64,000 bases of DNA, from assembly GCA_017644105.1 (NCBI GenBank), contig JAEPMD010000021.1, positions 1 to 64,000 of the forward strand. Reading direction: 5' to 3'. Numbering within the stretch: position 1 is the stretch's first letter; every line of letters begins with the position of its first letter. The position numbers and the translations under genes were made by a program. The notes below the pieces were generated by a model. The model was given only the letters and a program-made list of their open reading frames with translations. It ran no database searches and was not told where the DNA came from. This document shows positions 60,295 through 64,000 of this stretch, piece after piece. Origin of the DNA: Rhizobiaceae bacterium (GTDB lineage Bacteria; Pseudomonadota; Alphaproteobacteria; Rhizobiales; Rhizobiaceae).

Positions 60295-62007
60295 TTAGAA
60301 TAAGAAATACCGCTGTGCCATTGGCAACACATCGGCAGGTTCACAGGTGAGAAGCTCACCATCTGCTCTTACTTCGTATGTTTCAGGATCAACTTCAACA
60401 TTAGGTGTCGCATTATTTAGCAAAAGATCTGCTTTTGAGATGCCGCCGCGCGTGTTTTCAACAGCCACAAGCTCTTTGGCCACACCCAGTTGGTCGCGCA
60501 AACCAGCCTCGTAAGCTGCTTTGGAGACAAATGTAACTGCAGAATGCTCAACCGCTTTGCCATAAGCGCCAAACATATGGCGGTAATGCACAGGTTGTGG
60601 TGTTGGAATAGATGCGTTTGGATCACCCATTGGTGCAGCCACAATTGATCCAGCCATTAAGATCATATCCGGTTTTACACCGAAAAAGGCTGGGTTCCAC
60701 AAAACCAGATCAGCGCGTTTGCCAACCTCTATGGAACCAATTTCTTTCGAAATACCATGCGCGATCGCTGGATTGATGGTGTATTTGGCAATGTAACGGC
60801 GCACGCGGAAATTATCATTGTCGCCAGTTTCTTCTGGCAATGAGCCACGCTGTTTTTTCATCTTATCCGCGGTTTGCCATGTGCGCGTAATCACTTCGCC
60901 CACACGTCCCATGGCTTGACTGTCTGATGCGATGATCGAAAACGCGCCCATATCATGCAAGATATCTTCAGCGGCGATCGTCTCTTTACGGATTCGGCTT
61001 TCCGCAAATGCGATATCTTCAGGGATCGCGCTATCAAGATGGTGACATACCATCAACATGTCCAAATGCTCAGCCAAAGTGTTGACCGTATATGGTCGCG
61101 TTGGGTTTGTGGATGCCGGCAATACATTGCTTTCACCACAGACTTTGATGATGTCTGGCGCGTGCCCGCCACCAGCTCCTTCTGTATGGAATGCATGGAT
61201 AGTGCGGCCTTTCATGGCGCCCAGTGATGTTTCTACAAAGCCAGATTCATTCAGCGTATCCGTGTGGATCATCACTTGCACATCATAGCTATCGGCAACG
61301 CTTAAACAATTATCAATCGCGCCTGGCGTTGTGCCCCAATCTTCGTGAAGTTTAAGCGCGCATGCGCCGCCAAGGATCATTTCTTCAAGCGCTTTTGGCA
61401 CTGATGCATTGCCTTTACCAGCAAAGGCAAGGTTCATCGGAAACGCATCTGCAGACTGGATCATCCGGCCAATATGCCATGGGCCTGGTGTACACGTGGT
61501 TGCCAAAGTGCCATGTGCAGGGCCTGTACCACCGCCGAGCATTGTGGTCAGACCTGACATTAATGCGTCTTCAATTTGCTGCGGGCAAATGAAGTGAATA
61601 TGGCTGTCAAAACCACCGGCTGTTAAAATCTTGCCTTCACCTGCTATGGCTTCTGTCCCGGGCCCGACAACAATATCAACATTGCTTTGAGTGTCGGGAT
61701 TGCCAGCTTTACCAATTGCGGCAATGCGCCCATCTTTGAGACCGACATCAGCTTTATAAATACCTGTAACATCAACTACCAGCGCGTTGGTGATCACCGT
61801 ATCGACAGCACCATCTTGTCGCGCTACTTGGCTTTGACCCATTCCATCACGGATAACTTTGCCGCCGCCAAATTTCACTTCCTCGCCATAGGTTGTGTAG
61901 TCTTTTTCAACCTCAATAAAGAGCTCCGTGTCGGCAAGACGAACTTTGTCACCTTTTGTTGGGCCAAACATATCGGCATAGGCAGAACGAGTTATTTTTG
62001 CTGGCAT
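60295..62007 (-). CDS. ureC: Urease catalytic subunit alpha
   Basis: Hydrolyses urea to ammonia and carbamate at a dinuclear nickel centre. Full length (570) with [14 protein letters not shown] (His ligands), [12 protein letters not shown] (Lys to be carbamylated), [36 protein letters not shown] (the catalytic His flap) and the Asp ligand in [14 protein letters not shown]. No missing key residue seen. Confidence 0.98.
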   Translation of the reverse strand: MPAKITRSAYADMFGPTKGDKVRLADTELFIEVEKDYTTYGEEVKFGGGKVIRDGMGQSQVARQDGAVDTVITNALVVDVTGIYKADVGLKDGRIAAIGKAGNPDTQSNVDIVVGPGTEAIAGEGKILTAGGFDSHIHFICPQQIEDALMSGLTTMLGGGTGPAHGTLATTCTPGPWHIGRMIQSADAFPMNLAFAGKGNASVPKALEEMILGGACALKLHEDWGTTPGAIDNCLSVADSYDVQVMIHTDTLNESGFVETSLGAMKGRTIHAFHTEGAGGGHAPDIIKVCGESNVLPASTNPTRPYTVNTLAEHLDMLMVCHHLDSAIPEDIAFAESRIRKETIAAEDILHDMGAFSIIASDSQAMGRVGEVITRTWQTADKMKKQRGSLPEETGDNDNFRVRRYIAKYTINPAIAHGISKEIGSIEVGKRADLVLWNPAFFGVKPDMILMAGSIVAAPMGDPNASIPTPQPVHYRHMFGAYGKAVEHSAVTFVSKAAYEAGLRDQLGVAKELVAVENTRGGISKADLLLNNATPNVEVDPETYEVRADGELLTCEPADVLPMAQRYFLF

Positions 62008-62093
62008 TTATTTGTCCCCGGTTAAACTGAGATTGGTTAGGCTGTGATGAAAACTATGAATTTGCGCGAATGCGCCTTTCTTGGACGGATTGA

Positions 62094-62483
62094 TCAATTA
62101 TATCGCTCCATCAAAAGCAACTCTTCTGTGCGGTCGCGTGTCATGCGTGCCCGGCAAGATGAAATGATCAGCGGTTGCAGTGACCCGCCTTCGAAGATGA
62201 GAGATTCTGCGTCACATTGTTGATCGCGATATTCAAGCCAAGCACGTTGACCTGCAAGCAGAGGATCAGATCCATCGCTCGCTTTAATGGCATCTTTGCG
62301 AATTAGCGACCAAGCCACATTAAGCGCTGCATCTGCTTTTTCGAAATCTTTGGCCGCACAAAAATTCATGCCTTGTTGCGGCAGGTCACCTGCATTGGTG
62401 CAATCCCAATCCTGCGCTATCGCGGCATGAGATAAAGCGAAAAATGCCAATGCTGAACTCACCATGACCCCAGTTCTGATCAT
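62094..62483 (-). CDS. Exported DUF1311/LprI-like protein
   Basis: 129 residues with a signal peptide ([23 protein letters not shown]) and a four-Cys DUF1311 (lysozyme-inhibitor LprI) domain: [55 protein letters not shown] periplasmic location is expected, with no evident job in urease. It sits between ureB (4-nt overlap) and ureC, so it is certainly part of the operon. Confidence 0.85.
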   Translation of the reverse strand: MIRTGVMVSSALAFFALSHAAIAQDWDCTNAGDLPQQGMNFCAAKDFEKADAALNVAWSLIRKDAIKASDGSDPLLAGQRAWLEYRDQQCDAESLIFEGGSLQPLIISSCRARMTRDRTEELLLMERYN

Positions 62484-62785
62484 AGTTTGCCCATGACTTT
62501 TTGGTTAAAGCCATAGATCTCGCGCGCACCACCAATTGGAATAAGCGTTACATCGCGCTCTTGGCCTGGTTCGAAACGTACCGCTGTGCCAGCGGCAATA
62601 TCCAAGCGCATGCCGCGCGTTTGTTCGCGATCAAATTGAAGCGCTGCATTTGTTTCAAAGAAATGATAATGCGAGCCAACCTGAACAGGTCGATCGCCGG
62701 AGTTTGCTACTTTTAATGTTATGGCATCAGATCCATCGTTTAAAACTATCTCGCCGTCTTGAGTGATAATTTCACCAGGTATCAT
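62480..62785 (-). CDS. ureB: Urease subunit beta
   Basis: Structural subunit of urease, 101 residues. [45 protein letters not shown] and the C-terminal [14 protein letters not shown] are typical. Separate from ureA, as in most alphaproteobacteria. Confidence 0.96.
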   Translation of the reverse strand: MIPGEIITQDGEIVLNDGSDAITLKVANSGDRPVQVGSHYHFFETNAALQFDREQTRGMRLDIAAGTAVRFEPGQERDVTLIPIGGAREIYGFNQKVMGKL

Positions 62786-62813
62786 AGCATGTGTCCTTTA
62801 AGCAGATTATGTT

Positions 62814-63116
62814 TTAACGAATGGGTTCATGAACGGTGACAAGTTTTGTCCCATCAGGGAAAGTTGCTTCAACCTGAATGTCATGGATCATCTCGGGAAT
62901 GCCTTCCATCACCTGCTCACGGGTAATGACATGTGCACCTTGTTCCATGAGGTCGGAAACCGAAGCACCATCGCGGGCGCCTTCGACCACAAAGTCAGTG
63001 ATTAACGCAATCGCTTCAGGATGGTTAAGTTTAACGCCACGCTCTAAACGTTTTCGTGCAACAATAGCTGCCATTGCGACAAGTAATTTGTCTTTTTCTC
63101 TTGGAGATAAATTCAT
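62814..63116 (-). CDS. ureA: Urease subunit gamma
   Basis: Structural subunit of urease, 100 residues. [31 protein letters not shown] and [18 protein letters not shown] are diagnostic. First urease gene in the operon; in many relatives ureD stands just before it, but here there is only a 209-bp gap with a palindrome. Confidence 0.97.
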   Translation of the reverse strand: MNLSPREKDKLLVAMAAIVARKRLERGVKLNHPEAIALITDFVVEGARDGASVSDLMEQGAHVITREQVMEGIPEMIHDIQVEATFPDGTKLVTVHEPIR

Positions 63117-63167
63117 TCGATTTCCATCTTCACAGGATTGCCCGATATTCTAATTCACGTGACGAGT

Positions 63168-63184
63168 TGACCAAAATTTGGTCA
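63168..63184. promoter_or_regulatory. Palindrome upstream of ureA (TGACCAAA-N-TTTGGTCA)
   Basis: Perfect 8-bp arms around a single central base, 52 bp before the ureA ATG. A likely operator or activator site for the urease operon; the binding protein is unknown. The half-site orientation is opposite to that of the TGGT-N11-ACCA sites, so it is a different motif. Confidence 0.5.
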
Positions 63185-63325
63185 TTTGCGCAAGATACAG
63201 ACAATTTTCAGTTTATTTATTGTGCAGATGTATCGAAGCGGTACTCCCCAACATTCATACAAGCAAGTATCTTGCCAATTGCGCGTTGTTTGCGAGACGA
63301 AGATGACTATGAAGCGGTATTTGGT

Positions 63326-64000
63326 TTAGCGCTCTGAGAATGAAGATCCAATGGATTTCAAAACCGGTTTGAGCATATAGCGCATTAATGATTTTGAACC
63401 GGTTTTAATTTTGGCATCGACCACCATACCAGCGTGCAGATAACGCTTGCTTTGGTCTTCACCAATGAAGTTTTCCTGCAGATCAATGACGGCCTTATAA
63501 TAGGGCTCACCGCGCTCAGTAAGAAATGTTGTGGGGGATAAGACAGCGATTGTCCCGGTCGCTGTTCCGAAGATACTTGGATCAAATGTGGAGATGTTCA
63601 CCTCTGCATTATCGCCCTCTTTTATGTGACCAATGTCATAGGGATCAACGCGCACTTCAGCAACGATCTGACGTTCTGCAGGCACAACTCTGGCCACAAG
63701 TTCGCCTGAACCAATGACTTCACCCTTGGCTTTTTGCACAACTTCCTGCACAACACCATCGATCGGCGACTTGATAAATAACCGTTCCGTGCGATCTTTT
63801 TGTTTGTTTAATTGTTCGCGGGCCTGCGCAAGTTGAGACAATGTCTGCGCTTGCTCTTCACCCAATAATTTCTTCTCTTGTGCCAATTTGCTTTCAATAA
63901 TTCGACCCGCTTCTTCAAGTTGCAACTCAGCAACTTGCTTCTGGCCCTCGGCACTATCAATACTTTGGGTAACACGTTCAAGCGCAGCTTTAGCGTCCAA
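63326..64000 (-). CDS. HlyD-family membrane fusion protein of a type I secretion system (partial)
   Basis: C-terminal 224 residues of a periplasmic adaptor; the start is beyond the window edge. A coiled-coil hairpin (about 1-75, rich in Glu, Gln, Leu, Lys) is followed by the lipoyl/barrel part (RLFIKSPIDGVVQEVV, GEVIGSGELVARVVP, AEVRVDPYDIGHIKEGDNAEVNIS) and the family end GMVVDAKIKTGSKSLMRYMLKPV. Its ABC and outer-membrane partners are not in the window. Secreted substrate unknown. Confidence 0.9.
   Translation of the reverse strand: MDAKAALERVTQSIDSAEGQKQVAELQLEEAGRIIESKLAQEKKLLGEEQAQTLSQLAQAREQLNKQKDRTERLFIKSPIDGVVQEVVQKAKGEVIGSGELVARVVPAERQIVAEVRVDPYDIGHIKEGDNAEVNISTFDPSIFGTATGTIAVLSPTTFLTERGEPYYKAVIDLQENFIGEDQSKRYLHAGMVVDAKIKTGSKSLMRYMLKPVLKSIGSSFSER

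Noticed and set aside
63074-63337. 87-codon plus-strand open frame between ureA and the HlyD gene
   Set aside because: It overlaps the ureA start, has no recognisable composition or ribosome-binding site, and crosses the palindrome; treated as non-coding.

Overview
The window is chromosomal DNA of an alphaproteobacterium. The best guess is a marine member of the Hyphomicrobiales with a fairly low GC content; this rests on gene order and protein types, not on a marker-gene comparison. Indicators are the hisS-hisZ-hisG cluster with short-form HisG, YkuD L,D-transpeptidases, the conserved run pmbA - IMPase - DUF4170 - DUF374 - waaA - lpxK - DUF2093 - mutL, CIRCE-controlled groESL, TRAP transport and an ureABC-EFG cluster. 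Coding density is high: no gene-free stretch exceeds 300 bases. Many neighbours overlap by 4 nt. I found no tRNA, rRNA, CRISPR array, insertion sequence or phage gene.

Layout. 1-2.2 kb: membrane GGDEF-EAL protein. 2.2-11.1 kb: 2-hydroxyacid catabolism, with a GntR regulator plus lutABC (lactate oxidation) on the minus strand, a LysR regulator, and glcDEF (glycolate oxidase) on the plus strand. 11.2-12.8 kb: two consecutive L,D-transpeptidases. 13-18.1 kb: tag, an EamA transporter and hisS-hisZ-hisG. 18.3-21.2 kb: a small PAS protein and groESL. 21.4-31.3 kb: HAD hydrolase, ribF, two SDRs, ileS, a lipoprotein, tadA, an rluB-type pseudouridine synthase and rsmD. 31.3-35.3 kb: patatin, MATE and CPA2 antiporter. 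35.4-43.1 kb: pmbA, IMPase, lipid A/Kdo genes and mutL. 43.2-47.4 kb: glycerate kinase, a cytosolic GGDEF-EAL protein and SelO. 47.5-51.6 kb: xylAB with a divergent ROK regulator. 51.6-54.3 kb: a broken, circularly permuted flavin amine oxidase, and a secreted ABM protein divergent from a TetR regulator. 54.4-57.8 kb: TRAP transporter dctPQM. 58-63.1 kb: urease operon. 63.3 kb to the end: an HlyD-type adaptor cut by the window edge.

Main observations. First, near-identical palindromes of the form TGGT-N11-ACCA lie just upstream of glcD and of the TRAP dctP gene about 50 kb away, and a weaker TTGG-N13-CCAA version lies upstream of the GntR-lutABC operon. This links uptake (the TRAP binding protein looks like the 2-oxoacid/lactate type) with lactate and glycolate oxidation in one proposed regulon. 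Second, the flavin amine oxidase has its C-terminal segment placed between a Tat signal and the N-terminal Rossmann motif, and it is interrupted by an in-frame TGA. Third, the urease operon lacks ureD beside ureA and carries three extra small genes.
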